From Pseudanabaena sp. CAN_BIN31 (GTDB lineage Bacteria > Cyanobacteriota > Cyanobacteriia > Pseudanabaenales > Pseudanabaenaceae), in the NCBI GenBank assembly GCA_026785865.1, contig JAJAZG010000324.1, positions 1 through 33,986 of the forward strand: DNA of 33,986 bases, given 5' to 3'. Made by a program: the position numbers and the translations under genes. The notes beneath the pieces were generated by a model that did no database searches, had not been told where the DNA came from, and saw only the letters and a program-made list of their open reading frames with translations. How positions within the stretch are numbered: position 1 is the stretch's first letter; each line of letters starts with the position of its first letter. Positions 22,799-31,279 of this stretch are shown in pieces.

Positions 22799-25204
22799 AT
22801 GCGTATCTCTTTGACTTGGCTCCGTGAACTTGTAGACTGCGATCTCTCGCCCGAAGAGCTAGAAGAAAAACTGACGATGGCAGGCTTTGAGGTCGAGTCG
22901 ATTGAAGACCGCAGGACTTGGGCTGAGGGAGTTGTGGTTGGTCAGATCGTCACGGCTGAGCGTCATCCCAATGCTGATAAGTTACAGGTTTGTAAAGTCG
23001 ATATTGGCAAACCAGAACCATTACAAATTGTCTGTGGCGCAGCAAATGCTAGACAGGGCTTGTTTGTGCCTGTCGCCACGATTGGCACTTATTTACCGAC
23101 AATTGATTTGAAATTGCGTCCGACCAAGTTACGCGGCGAACATTCTGAGGGGATGATTTGTTCACTATCTGAGATTGGTTTGGCTAAAGAATCAAGCGGT
23201 ATTCATGAATTTCCTGAAGGCGTGACTGTTGGTAGTGATGTGCGTCCACTTTTGGGGCTAGATGACGCGATCCTTGATGTAACTTCGACGGCTAACCGTG
23301 CTGATGCTTTGAGCATGGTGGGGATCGCCCGTGAGGTGGCGGCTTTGCTAGGTAAAGAAGTGCGCTTGCCTCTAGCAACTACAGATTTTCAACCCCAAGC
23401 CGCTAATTGGGTGACGGTGGAAGATGCGAAATCTTGCCCTGCTTATATCGGCACATTAATTAAAGGCGTAAAGGTTGCGCCGTCTCCCGACTGGTTGAAG
23501 CGCCGCGTGGAAGCCGCAGGAATGCGATCAATCAATAATATTGTTGATATTACCAATTACATTTTGTTGGAATGGGGACAGCCGCTTCATGCTTTTGATG
23601 CGGACACTTTGGGCGTTGGGATTAATGTTCGGTTTGCTAATGCGGGTGAAAAAATTAAAACCCTTGATGGAGCCGATCGCACTCTTACCACTCAAAATTT
23701 ATTAATTACCGCCGCCGATAAACCGATCGCGATCGCTGGCGTAATGGGTGGAGCCGAAACCGAGGTTTCTGAAAACACTACAAATATTATTTTAGAAGCA
23801 GCGCTATTTACGCAGGTCACCACAAGGCGATCGGCACGCGCTCAAGGGCTTCGCACTGAAGCATCGGCACGTTATGAACGCGGTGTTAATCAAGCGGCGA
23901 TCGAATCAGCGACCGCGAAAGCTATCCAGATGATCGTAGAACTTGCTGGCGGTGAAGTCGTAGAGCAGAGCATCATTGATGCGCGGTCTAAGGAAGTTCG
24001 CGTGATTGATTTGCGCTTGGTTAAAGTTTGGCAAATCTTGGGTGAAGTTGATCGCGAAGAAGAAGACGCATTAGCTTTGCTTTCTGAAGCTGAAGTCGAA
24101 CAAACTCTCAAAGTCTTATCTTTTGAACTAGAGAAACAAGTGATCGAAGAAGGTAGTTATGCCACTTGGAAAGTAACCGTGCCGCCCTATCGATATGCCG
24201 ACATTGAGCGTGAAATCGACTTGGTAGAAGAAATTGCGCGGATCTATGGCTATGACAAATTTGTGGAAACCTTACCCGCTCGAACTGAGTTTGGTTTCCT
24301 TTCGGCAGATCAAGAAGGTGGTCGGATGATCCGCGCTGCTTTCCGCGCGGTGGGCTTAACTGAAGTCATGCATATGTCTCTATGCAGCCCCACTGATTCT
24401 AATCAGGTGAAAATCAATAATCCTGTAGCGATCGAATATGGAGCTTTGAGGATTGATTTGCTCACGAATTTGATTGAAGCTTGCGCTTTTAATATCAATC
24501 AAGGCAATGGGATTTTGAATGGGTTTGAGATTGGGCGAGTGTTCTGGCTCGATGAAGCTGGCAGTGATGAAACCGATCGCATTGCAGGAATTTTTGGCGG
24601 CGATCCGACAGTTGGCACATGGCAACATAATTCTAAACCAATGAATTTCTATGAAGCCAAAGGTTTGCTAGATTCCGTATTCCATAATCTTTGCGTCACC
24701 GTCGAATACCAACCTGATCAAAAAGATGCACGATTGCACTCTGGTCGCACTGCGTCATTATGGATTTCAGGTGAGCGCCTCGGCACATTTGGACAGCTAC
24801 ATCCACAACTACGCGCCGAAAAAGAACTTCCCGATGAGATTTATGCTTTTGAGCTAGATTTCTACACTTTGTTGGATGCGATGATGAAAAAGTCGATTCC
24901 CATTTTCAAACCTTTTTCAACATATCCAACTAGCGATCGCGATATTGCGTTTTTCGCGCCACTCAGATTCACGGTTGCCGAGATTCAGCGATCGCTTACC
25001 CATGTCGGCGGCGAGTTGCTAGATTCCGTCACCCTCTTCGATCAATACATTGGTCAAGGAGTGCCTGAAGGTTCGCGTAGTCTTGCTTTTAGGTTGGTAT
25101 ATCGAGCTAGCGATCGCACCTTGACTGATGCTGATATTAATCCCGTCCATCAAAAAGTGCGCGATGTACTCGAAGAGAAGTTCCAAGCAACATTGAGAAG
25201 CTAA
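22799..25204 (+). CDS. pheT: Phenylalanine-tRNA ligase beta subunit
   Basis: An 801-residue PheRS beta chain, which with PheS charges tRNA-Phe and edits mis-charged Tyr. Domains in order: N-terminal MRISLTWLRELVDCDLS; the tRNA-binding OB fold at about 40-150 (ERHPNADKLQVCKVDIG and KLRGEHSEGMICS); the B3/B4 editing region around 210-400 (LEWGQPLHAFDADTL); the B5 and core domains (PPYRYADIEREIDLVEEIARIYGYD); and the C-terminal anticodon-binding FDX-ACB domain from about 700 (FSTYPTSDRDIAFF...). Full length. pheS is not adjacent, which is common in cyanobacteria. Dense HIP1 octamers mark it as resident. Two hairpins follow. Confidence 0.97.
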   Translation: MRISLTWLRELVDCDLSPEELEEKLTMAGFEVESIEDRRTWAEGVVVGQIVTAERHPNADKLQVCKVDIGKPEPLQIVCGAANARQGLFVPVATIGTYLPTIDLKLRPTKLRGEHSEGMICSLSEIGLAKESSGIHEFPEGVTVGSDVRPLLGLDDAILDVTSTANRADALSMVGIAREVAALLGKEVRLPLATTDFQPQAANWVTVEDAKSCPAYIGTLIKGVKVAPSPDWLKRRVEAAGMRSINNIVDITNYILLEWGQPLHAFDADTLGVGINVRFANAGEKIKTLDGADRTLTTQNLLITAADKPIAIAGVMGGAETEVSENTTNIILEAALFTQVTTRRSARAQGLRTEASARYERGVNQAAIESATAKAIQMIVELAGGEVVEQSIIDARSKEVRVIDLRLVKVWQILGEVDREEEDALALLSEAEVEQTLKVLSFELEKQVIEEGSYATWKVTVPPYRYADIEREIDLVEEIARIYGYDKFVETLPARTEFGFLSADQEGGRMIRAAFRAVGLTEVMHMSLCSPTDSNQVKINNPVAIEYGALRIDLLTNLIEACAFNINQGNGILNGFEIGRVFWLDEAGSDETDRIAGIFGGDPTVGTWQHNSKPMNFYEAKGLLDSVFHNLCVTVEYQPDQKDARLHSGRTASLWISGERLGTFGQLHPQLRAEKELPDEIYAFELDFYTLLDAMMKKSIPIFKPFSTYPTSDRDIAFFAPLRFTVAEIQRSLTHVGGELLDSVTLFDQYIGQGVPEGSRSLAFRLVYRASDRTLTDADINPVHQKVRDVLEEKFQATLRS

Positions 25205-25210
25205 AAATCT

Positions 25211-25255
25211 CCAAAAAGCTGTGACATACGCGCAGCGTATGTCACAGCTTTTTGG
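25211..25255 (+). terminator. Terminator of pheT
   Basis: A 21-bp perfect stem (25211-25231 with 25235-25255) around a three-base loop. The arm begins CCAAAAAGCTGTGACATACG. It differs at three positions from the hairpin at 33909-33953, with matching changes in the other arm. Confidence 0.92.
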
Positions 25256-25260
25256 TTTAA

Positions 25261-25293
25261 AAAAATAGAGGCTGCAAAGCAGCCTCTATTTTT
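25261..25293 (-). terminator. Terminator of the ABC permease gene
   Basis: A 15-bp perfect stem AAAAATAGAGGCTGC (25261-25275) with its complement (25279-25293) and an AAA loop. It lies directly after the permease stop on the minus strand and back-to-back with the pheT hairpin. T-runs on both sides make it bidirectional. Confidence 0.9.
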
Positions 25294-25296
25294 GAT

Positions 25297-27027
25297 TCAG
25301 ACGATCAATTGATACTTGACTTGAGCCAATCGATAAAGTGGTCGCCACACTAAGCGATTAGTTGTCACAACTAACAATGACATCACAATCGTGGAAGCTA
25401 ATAAAAGCGAGAAATCACCAACATCTGAGGCTTGGGTAATTGTCGAACCTAGCCCTGTTGTGGTCAGCACCTTCCCTTGAAATTTAATATATTCTCCCGC
25501 AATACTGGCATTCCAAGCGCCACCAACCGCCGTAATAATTCCTGTCACTAAATAAGGGAAGATTCCGGGCAGTATGAGTGTCCGCCAACGCTCTAAGGGT
25601 GACAGCTTATAAACCCTTGCTGCTTCAAAAAGCTCAGAAGGAATCGCTTGCGCCCCTGCAATCACATTAAAAAGGATGTACCACATACTTCCCAATGTCA
25701 TCAAAATCACAGCGCCAATATCCAATCCTCCACCAATATTTGCTAAGCCTAATAATAGGATTGGAAATAAGGCTGTTGCAGGAACTGAAGCGGCGATCTG
25801 CACAATCGGTTGCAGAAATTGCGCTAATTTTGGATTGCGCCCAATCGTTACGCCAATTGGAACTGTAATTAGTAGAGAAATAATCAGGACAATAAATACC
25901 CGAATCGAAGTAAATAGCGCTCCTGTCATCACTTGTTGCCAAGAACTCAATGGCAGCTTGCTGAGCAGAAGTACAGCTTCTAAGGTTCCACCTAAAACCA
26001 GAAATCCCGCCCCTCCAAGCAGTATCCAGTTAACCCAATTCATCCATTTAGAAGCTCTATATTCACTAATTGGAGAACTTTGGGATTTGCTACTAAAGCC
26101 GCGATTAAAAGTTTCAGATATTGGCACAAATAAGCGATCGCCAATAATTCGCATCGTCGGCGATCGCCTAAAAAAGTCCAGCACCCGCGATTCTGGTACT
26201 TCAGTCGCTTCGACAGTCTCATGTTTAAACTTCTCCGCCCATGCAATCAGAGGTCGCCAAACAAAATAATCGATGATCGTAATAATCCCAATCAGAACGA
26301 TAATCCCCCACAAAATCGCGAAATTATCGCCTTTGTCCGCCGCCGCTTTCAGAAATGAACCTAGCCCTGGCAGTGTAAAGTTGCGATTAGAAAGCGTAAA
26401 GGATTCTGTTTGCATCAAAAAAAACCAGCCCCCAGCCACCGACATCACACTGTTCCAAACCAAGCCCACTACTCCCGATGGTAATTCTAGAGTCCAAAAG
26501 CGTTGCCATGCACTAAGCCGATAAACTTGACTTGCTTCAATCAGTTCTTGAGGAATACTGGTCAGGGACTGATAAAAACTGAAGGTCATATTCCAAGTCA
26601 TACCTGTGAAAATCAGCAAAATTGAAGCGATTTCAATCCCCAATCTTTGCCCTGGAAATAGTCCGACAAGTGCTAGCACAACCGCAGGCAAAAACGAAAG
26701 CACAGGAATTGATTGAAGTATGTCTAATAATGGAATAAGAACCTTTGACCATGTACTAGAACGATAAGCAACATAGGCATAGGAAAGGCTAAACACTAGT
26801 GACAGCGCATAGGCTGCTAGCATTCTCACAATTGTTTGCAATGCATAGGTCGGCAAAAAACTTAGTGAGAGATCAATTATATATTCGCTATTGTAAGTAC
26901 CTGTAAATTTACTAGCGGTCTGAACAATGATGAAAATCAAAGAAACGATCGCTAAAGGCAGTAAAACATCGCTAATGCTCCAGCGCGAGCGAAATTCTGA
27001 TTTGGGATCGATAGTTGGCTGATACAT
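25297..27027 (-). CDS. ABC transporter permease, two fused membrane domains
   Basis: A 576-residue membrane protein with two BPD_transp_1 permease domains in tandem (about 65-275 and 360-570), joined by a cytoplasmic linker. Each half carries an EAA-type loop that contacts the ATPase: ELIEASQVYRLSAWQRFW and ELFEAARVYKLSPLERWR. It belongs to the nitrate/sulfonate/taurine-like importer class. I start at ATG 27027 (MYQPTIDP) rather than TTG 27033. A 20-bp palindrome and 159 bp separate it from the ATPase gene on the same strand. The substrate is unknown: no periplasmic binding protein is encoded nearby. Location is the inner membrane. Confidence 0.92.
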   Translation of the reverse strand: MYQPTIDPKSEFRSRWSISDVLLPLAIVSLIFIIVQTASKFTGTYNSEYIIDLSLSFLPTYALQTIVRMLAAYALSLVFSLSYAYVAYRSSTWSKVLIPLLDILQSIPVLSFLPAVVLALVGLFPGQRLGIEIASILLIFTGMTWNMTFSFYQSLTSIPQELIEASQVYRLSAWQRFWTLELPSGVVGLVWNSVMSVAGGWFFLMQTESFTLSNRNFTLPGLGSFLKAAADKGDNFAILWGIIVLIGIITIIDYFVWRPLIAWAEKFKHETVEATEVPESRVLDFFRRSPTMRIIGDRLFVPISETFNRGFSSKSQSSPISEYRASKWMNWVNWILLGGAGFLVLGGTLEAVLLLSKLPLSSWQQVMTGALFTSIRVFIVLIISLLITVPIGVTIGRNPKLAQFLQPIVQIAASVPATALFPILLLGLANIGGGLDIGAVILMTLGSMWYILFNVIAGAQAIPSELFEAARVYKLSPLERWRTLILPGIFPYLVTGIITAVGGAWNASIAGEYIKFQGKVLTTTGLGSTITQASDVGDFSLLLASTIVMSLLVVTTNRLVWRPLYRLAQVKYQLIV

Positions 27028-27107
27028 AAGCAATTGGGACTAAAGAATGAATTAGGTGATTTACGGATATGGCAATTTTTAAATAGGTAAGAATCAACTT
27101 GAACAGG

Positions 27108-27127
27108 CAAGGGGCTTAAGCCCCTTG
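27108..27127. repeat. 20-bp perfect palindrome between ABC transporter genes
   Basis: CAAGGGGCTTAAGCCCCTTG is its own reverse complement, in the gap between the ATPase and permease genes. It could set the expression ratio of the two by partial termination or mRNA processing. Confidence 0.85.
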
Positions 27128-27186
27128 TTAAGGCTATTGAAAAAAGTTTTTAAAAAGTTGTTTGATTTCAATGAGACAGCAAAGTG

Positions 27187-28596
27187 TTATTCAGACTCTT
27201 CAATTTCGGTGGAATCTTCGATATCTTCGATAAAGATTTCGCCTGAAGGTTCATCATAGCTATATAGTTCGGCATAACGCCCCCAGTCCATGGCGGTTCT
27301 GAGTTGACGTTGTGCTTCTTTGCTAGTGAAGTAGTTCTCTAAAATATCAAGAACTAGTTCTTCAGAAATGCGATGGTTGCGCTTGGCTTGCAAAAGCTGG
27401 CAAATCTGCTGGACTAGACGAATATGCGTTTGTAATAGATCACGAATAATCGCCTTGCGCTCATCAATATTCCGATTAATGAACTTCTCCCCGATCGCTG
27501 ATAGTTGGATATCACCTTCTGTGACTGCGACTAGCTCTAGCAGTTTACTAGCTTCCACAATTGGCAAGATGTCATCAACTTCTAATAAAAGTTCTTGAGC
27601 AATCCGATATAAATCCTTGTCTTGACGACCTTCGAGGAGTTCTAATAAACCTGCTACTGAACCAATTCGCACATGGGGTAAGGATTGATATTTTGGCTGA
27701 GATGGTGGCTTTGGGATTGATGTTGAAGTGGTGGTTGTCGGTTGAGGCATATCAGGCAAATCGGGATTAGTTAAAATCTTATAAACCTGATCGACTAGGG
27801 CTTGAAATTCAGGGCTTTTGCGATCGCGATAATGGGGTAGCTTGATCGCTAAATCTGCGCGAATTCGTCCAGGATTACGACCCAACACAATTACGCGATC
27901 GGCTAATGTCACCGCTTCTTCGATGCCATGAGTCACGATCAAAATCGATTTGGTGGGAATGCGTTTTTCTAACCAAAGGTCAAGCAATTCAAAACGTAAG
28001 TTTTCGGCTGTTAATACATCTAGCGCTGAAAATGGCTCATCCATGCACAAAAGTTCTGGCTCAACCGCCAAAGCCCTCGCAAAACCGACACGTTGGCGCA
28101 TTCCTCCCGATAGTTCTTTAGGATAAGCATTCTCAAATCCATCTAAGCCAATGACATCGATCATGCGTAGGGCTTTTTGGATACGGGTATCTTTTGCCTC
28201 ACCTTTCGCTTTTAATCCCAGTTCTACATTTTCTAAAACTGTGAGCCAAGGATAAAGCGCAAAGTTTTGAAAAACGATCGCTACCCCCGGATTTAACCCC
28301 ATCAATTGACGATTGTAATACAACACCTTGCCGCTAGAAGGTGGAATCAAACCTGCAATCATTCGCATTAGCGTTGATTTGCCAGAACCTGAAGGACCTA
28401 ACAAAGCAATAATTTCACCTACATGCAACTGGCAATTAATATTTTCAATAATCGAAATAGTCTGCCCATTTGGTTGTAAGTAAGACTTACCAAGACCTTC
28501 TAAAGCAATAAAGCTGGTTTTTGCGGCGTTTTGAACCATAATATTATCTGTGCAGATGTTTTGAGCTACATAGACAGGGATGTTTTCGTTACCCAA
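27187..28596 (-). CDS. ABC transporter ATPase with C-terminal AAA-associated domain
   Basis: A 469-residue protein. The ABC domain (about 28-270) has Walker A GPSGSGKST (67-75), Q-loop IVFQNFALYPW, signature LSGGMRQR (162-169), Walker B LLCMDEPFSALD (Asp186-Glu187) and H-loop VTHGIEEA. After a Pro/Thr/Ser linker, residues about 310-450 form the AAA-associated C-terminal domain (PF09821; KDLYRIAQELLLEVDDILP..., AIGEKFINRNIDERKAI), thought to regulate such importers. The tail is acidic. It is the partner of the double permease downstream. The start is uncertain: TTG 28596 is the longest, and ATG 28539 (MVQNAAKT) is also possible; neither has a clear ribosome site. Confidence 0.92.
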   Translation of the reverse strand: MGNENIPVYVAQNICTDNIMVQNAAKTSFIALEGLGKSYLQPNGQTISIIENINCQLHVGEIIALLGPSGSGKSTLMRMIAGLIPPSSGKVLYYNRQLMGLNPGVAIVFQNFALYPWLTVLENVELGLKAKGEAKDTRIQKALRMIDVIGLDGFENAYPKELSGGMRQRVGFARALAVEPELLCMDEPFSALDVLTAENLRFELLDLWLEKRIPTKSILIVTHGIEEAVTLADRVIVLGRNPGRIRADLAIKLPHYRDRKSPEFQALVDQVYKILTNPDLPDMPQPTTTTSTSIPKPPSQPKYQSLPHVRIGSVAGLLELLEGRQDKDLYRIAQELLLEVDDILPIVEASKLLELVAVTEGDIQLSAIGEKFINRNIDERKAIIRDLLQTHIRLVQQICQLLQAKRNHRISEELVLDILENYFTSKEAQRQLRTAMDWGRYAELYSYDEPSGEIFIEDIEDSTEIEESE

Positions 28597-28725
28597 TCCA
28601 ATACATTATCAGCTATGAGCGCTCAGAAATTGCGCGATCGCCCGACAACTACGTTGACATCAGATCGCGTAGGGGCAATTCGAGAATGGAGAAAATTAAA
28701 TCACAATTGATTAAGTAATAAAACC

Positions 28726-28766
28726 AAAAAGCTGTAGCGCAGGCTGCGCGTGCGCTACAGCTTTTT
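28726..28766 (-). terminator. Terminator of mutM
   Basis: A 16-bp perfect stem AAAAAGCTGTAGCGCA (28726-28741) with its complement (28751-28766), nine-base GC-rich loop, and T/A runs on both sides. Another member of the AAAAAGCT hairpin family. Confidence 0.9.
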
Positions 28767-28774
28767 TTACTTGA

Positions 28775-29644
28775 TTATAGACGCTGACATTGAGTACAGA
28801 AATGCGTTGATCGCCCGCCGAGCTTAATGCGTGAAATGGCTGTGCCACAAATATTACAGGGCTGACCAGTCCGCCGAAACACCCAAGCTGTATCGATGTA
28901 GTTTCCCTTAATTCCTGCAATATTTTGAAAAGAGCTAAAAGTTGTGCCACCTTTAGCAATGCCATCACTAAGAGAGCGAATAATCCCTTGATGTAGGACT
29001 TTGATTTGTTCAGAATTAAGAGAATTTGCAGTTTTTTGAGGATGGATTTTGGCGAGAAATAATGATTCATCCGCATAGATATTCCCAATTCCTGCCACAA
29101 TTTCTTGATCGAGTAAGACCGTCTTAATCGGGCGACCAGTACGGCTCAGTTTGACGGCTAAATGTTCTGGCGTAAACTCAGGATCAAAAGGTTCTAAGCC
29201 TAGTTTTTGCAATCCTGTAATGATCGATTCTGTTGGTTGATCAGATGGAACTAACCACATTTTACCAAAAGTTCTCTGATCATCAAATCTTAGTTCTTTC
29301 AGCTTTACTTTTTTTGCTTTTGCATTATTTACAAATAGGCGCACGCGAGTATGTTTGCCCACAGGCTGATCGCGATCGCACCAGAGCAAACTGCCCGTCA
29401 TCCGCAAATGCACGCCTAATTGACTCCCCTGTGTTTGATTATTTGAAAGCTGAGCAATTAAATATTTTCCCCGTCTCTGCCACTCTGTAAACTCTGCCCC
29501 AATCACGGCCGCCAAAAAAGCTTCTGGAAGATCAGGATAGGCGATCGCACGGGGCAGTAATACTTCACCGCCTTCAATTTGCCAACCTAGCGTATTTTGA
29601 TTTAAACCGATACGAACTGTCTCGACTTCTGGTAATTCGGGCAT
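28775..29644 (-). CDS. mutM: Formamidopyrimidine-DNA glycosylase
   Basis: A 289-residue Fpg/MutM enzyme that removes oxidised purines such as 8-oxoguanine and nicks the strand. The catalytic N-terminus MPELPEVETVR (Pro2, Glu3) is intact; RRGKYLIAQL carries the conserved Lys; LDQEIVAGIGNIYADESLF is the helix-two-turn-helix. The C-terminal zinc finger is complete: CNIC then, 16 residues on, CTQCQRL. It lies between psaE and the ABC transporter on the minus strand. In a photosynthetic cell this repair enzyme counters light-driven oxidative damage, but adjacency to psaE need not mean shared regulation, since a hairpin cluster separates them. Confidence 0.97.
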   Translation of the reverse strand: MPELPEVETVRIGLNQNTLGWQIEGGEVLLPRAIAYPDLPEAFLAAVIGAEFTEWQRRGKYLIAQLSNNQTQGSQLGVHLRMTGSLLWCDRDQPVGKHTRVRLFVNNAKAKKVKLKELRFDDQRTFGKMWLVPSDQPTESIITGLQKLGLEPFDPEFTPEHLAVKLSRTGRPIKTVLLDQEIVAGIGNIYADESLFLAKIHPQKTANSLNSEQIKVLHQGIIRSLSDGIAKGGTTFSSFQNIAGIKGNYIDTAWVFRRTGQPCNICGTAISRIKLGGRSTHFCTQCQRL

Positions 29645-29708
29645 TGTCTGTAACGCTTTACGCTAATTCTTACACTATATTACAGCGCTTTGCGCTCAAG
29701 GCAGAACC

Positions 29709-29757
29709 AGTAAAACTTTTAAAAGGGTTGCAGAGCAACCCTTTTAAAAGTTTTACT
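29709..29757. terminator. Long hairpin 1 of the mutM-psaE gap
   Basis: A 23-bp perfect stem (29709-29731 with 29735-29757), three-base loop AGA, with a central GGGTTGC/GCAACCC core and an A/T-rich outer part. The flanks GAACC (29704-29708) and GGTTC (29760-29764) extend the pairing past a two-base bulge. Confidence 0.85.
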
Positions 29758-29790
29758 ATGGTTCTTTTGATCGAAAACTGCTGTAAAATC

Positions 29791-29831
29791 AAAAAGAGAG
29801 TTACAGCGCCTAGCGCTGTAGCTCTCTTTTT
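29791..29831. terminator. Hairpin 2 of the mutM-psaE gap
   Basis: A 19-bp stem with one T-G pair: AAAAAGAGAGTTACAGCGC (29791-29809), loop CTA, complement at 29813-29831. A T-run on the plus strand and an A-run mirrored on the minus give it terminator shape. Confidence 0.85.
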
Positions 29832-29837
29832 GGTTTG

Positions 29838-29868
29838 ATGAGAAAGAGCGCTTTGCGCCCTTTCTCAT
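29838..29868 (-). terminator. Hairpin 3, nearest the psaE stop
   Basis: A 14-bp stem with one mismatch: ATGAGAAAGAGCGC, loop TTT, then GCGCCCTTTCTCAT. It lies 19 bases after the psaE stop and is the most likely psaE terminator. Confidence 0.75.
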
Positions 29869-29886
29869 TTCTGAAATTTGAAAAAT

Positions 29887-30078
29887 CTAGGCGACTTCTT
29901 CAACTTCATCGATCGCAAAGTTATTAGTTGCGATGTTAGAGTAATTTACGCTGTCGAAACGGACGATCACTGGGTAGATGATGCCGCTTTTGTCAACAGA
30001 AGCTACAGTACCGACTTCGCGATACCAATAAGACTCTTTACGCAAAACACGAACCTTAGAACCACGTGCAACTGCCAT
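29887..30078 (-). CDS. psaE: Photosystem I reaction center subunit IV
   Basis: A 63-residue PsaE, the small SH3-like subunit on the cytoplasmic face of photosystem I that helps dock ferredoxin and supports cyclic electron flow. The family signature is complete: ARGSKVRVLRKESYWYREVG, GTVASVDKSGIIYPVIVRF and the end FDSVNYSNIATNNFAIDEVEEV. Start at ATG 30078, with a GGAT ribosome-like site (AGGAATAAGGATAAAACT). A single-gene unit. The ~125-bp upstream gap contains an inverted repeat and a HIP1-containing palindrome, GAGGCGATCGCCTC. Confidence 0.98.
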   Translation of the reverse strand: MAVARGSKVRVLRKESYWYREVGTVASVDKSGIIYPVIVRFDSVNYSNIATNNFAIDEVEEVA

Positions 30079-30130
30079 AGTTTTATCCTTATTCCTAAAG
30101 ACTGTAATGTGAAAAATAAAATGATTACAG

Positions 30131-30148
30131 GTAACGTCTCTAGGTTAC
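30131..30148. promoter_or_regulatory. Inverted repeat upstream of psaE
   Basis: GTAAC (30131-30135) and GTTAC (30144-30148), eight bases apart, with ACAG and TGTG outside continuing a rough symmetry. It lies 53-70 bases upstream of the psaE start. The half-sites resemble NtcA's GTA/TAC but the spacing is wrong for it. An operator of unknown factor, or chance. Confidence 0.3.
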
Positions 30149-30203
30149 TGTGAGGCGATCGCCTCTGTCTATTTCTAGCCCGTTAAGTTTTATTTAGCAA
30201 ATG

Positions 30204-30713
30204 CTAACGCACAACTACAGGCGTACCTACAGCAGCCCATCGATATAGCCAAGCAGCATGATCTGGCGCAACATTAGTACAGCCATGACTGATCGGAATC
30301 CCAAAGCTGCGATGCCAATATGCTCCATGAATGGCGTAATTGCCACTGTAGTACATCACATGAGGAACATCAGGTATGTTGTAGTCTTCACCTTGCATTC
30401 TTGCCGTAGAATACTTAGTCTGAATGTTAAAAAGCCCTGTAGGAGTTGGGGTAGCACTTTTGCCTGTAGAGACGATTACCGAATAAGCCTGTCTACTGCC
30501 CTGCCACGCTGTGAGTGTCTGGCTCCGTCGATCAATCTCAATCCAACGTTGTCGCGATCGCTTTAAACGCTGAATATCTTGATTGCGAACAGTACGAGAT
30601 GAATTTTGGGCGATCGCCCCTTCTAGATTAATTAAGTTAATCTCACCGCCCAATCCTGTTAAAAATAAAGCGGTAACTAAAGCAATAGATATAGTTTGCC
30701 AATACTTAGTCAT
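30204..30713 (-). CDS. Exported L,D-transpeptidase (YkuD domain)
   Basis: A 169-residue YkuD-domain enzyme that forms 3-3 or protein cross-links in peptidoglycan. Residues 1-~36 are a signal peptide (MTKYWQTISIALVTALFLTG... ending GAIAQ). The catalytic domain spans about 55-169: WIEIDRRSQTLTAWQG, TPTPTGLFNI, and the active-site motif with His129 in AIHGAYWH and SHGC at 142-145 (Cys145 nucleophile) followed by TN. I start at ATG 30713; a TTG at 30737 would add eight residues ahead of a normal signal peptide. It stands alone between psaE and the DUF4090-like gene. Confidence 0.93.
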   Translation of the reverse strand: MTKYWQTISIALVTALFLTGLGGEINLINLEGAIAQNSSRTVRNQDIQRLKRSRQRWIEIDRRSQTLTAWQGSRQAYSVIVSTGKSATPTPTGLFNIQTKYSTARMQGEDYNIPDVPHVMYYSGNYAIHGAYWHRSFGIPISHGCTNVAPDHAAWLYRWAAVGTPVVVR

Positions 30714-30784
30714 ATTGATCGCAAGATTGCATATCAATAAGTATGCCCGAAACTAATTGAAATACGCCAAAAGGCTGTAGATCT

Positions 30785-30815
30785 TAGCAAGGGTTCACTA
30801 AATGCACCCTTGCTA
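30785..30815. repeat. 10-bp stem hairpin upstream of the transpeptidase gene
   Basis: TAGCAAGGGT (30785-30794) pairs with ACCCTTGCTA (30806-30815) around an 11-base loop. It is preceded by CCAAAAGGCTGTAG, a partial copy of the window's terminator arm. Confidence 0.6.
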
Positions 30816-30863
30816 TACCGCCGTCTAGGATGAAACCCGTAGTTCTTATAGAAGGTCGCAGGG

Positions 30864-30885
30864 CGAAGCCCCGCTTCGGTTTTTT
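30864..30885 (+). terminator. Terminator-like hairpin with no plus-strand gene
   Basis: CGAAGC, loop CCC, GCTTCG, then GGTTTTTT: a six-bp GC stem and T-run pointing along the plus strand, where no gene precedes it. It may be a displaced terminator or part of a repeat family. Confidence 0.5.
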
Positions 30886-30891
30886 CTTTTT

Positions 30892-30925
30892 GTCCATGTC
30901 GAAAACTTCGGTTTTCAACATGGAC
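30892..30925. repeat. 15-bp stem hairpin after the DUF4090-like gene
   Basis: GTCCATGTCGAAAAC (30892-30906), TTCG tetraloop, GTTTTCAACATGGAC (30911-30925), one mismatch. It lies 14 bases after the DUF4090-like stop. An A-run rather than a T-run follows on the minus strand, so it may protect the mRNA end rather than terminate. Confidence 0.75.
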
Positions 30926-30938
30926 GGAGTATAAAAAA

Positions 30939-31226
30939 TTATTTGTTATAAAAATAGGCAATATCTTTATCCTTCAGTGGGGCAAACCCTGCGTCCAGCA
31001 ATTTTTGGTTAAGTTCGTCTTTAGGGATGTGTTTTGCGCCAATACGCACAATGCGCGATCGCATCGTGTTAGTTACGCCACTGCGCTGACGATTACCTTC
31101 AAGAGCCATAACGCTGCTATAGAGATCGAGTTTTTTCGGATCGATTGGTGTGCCATCGAAGTCGATACTTGCGGCGATCGCTACATCAATCGCGTCAGCA
31201 CCTGTTGTTTGAGAATTTTCAGACAT
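30939..31226 (-). CDS. Conserved cyanobacterial protein, DUF4090-like
   Basis: A 95-residue soluble protein. Its core reads IDFDGTPIDPKKLDLYSSVM, then ALEGNRQRSGVTNTMRSRIVRIGAKHIPKDEL and AGFAPLKDKDIAYFYNK. I recognise this as a family found almost only in cyanobacteria, probably DUF4090, from memory. The central Arg-rich stretch could bind nucleic acid or phosphate, but no function is established. It stands alone, with start at ATG 31226, and is followed by a stable hairpin. No signal peptide or membrane segment. Confidence 0.85.
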   Translation of the reverse strand: MSENSQTTGADAIDVAIAASIDFDGTPIDPKKLDLYSSVMALEGNRQRSGVTNTMRSRIVRIGAKHIPKDELNQKLLDAGFAPLKDKDIAYFYNK

Positions 31227-31279
31227 AAATAAACACCAAATATTTGTCGAGAGCGTGGCTTTGCGCCACTCTCAACAAG

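Noticed and set aside
28614..28709. 31-codon plus-strand frame between mutM and the ABC ATPase gene
   Set aside because: Lies in the promoter side of the ATPase gene, with no homology pattern or ribosome site.
30131..30148. NtcA binding site upstream of psaE
   Set aside because: The half-sites are spaced wrongly for GTA-N8-TAC, so only an unnamed inverted repeat is reported.
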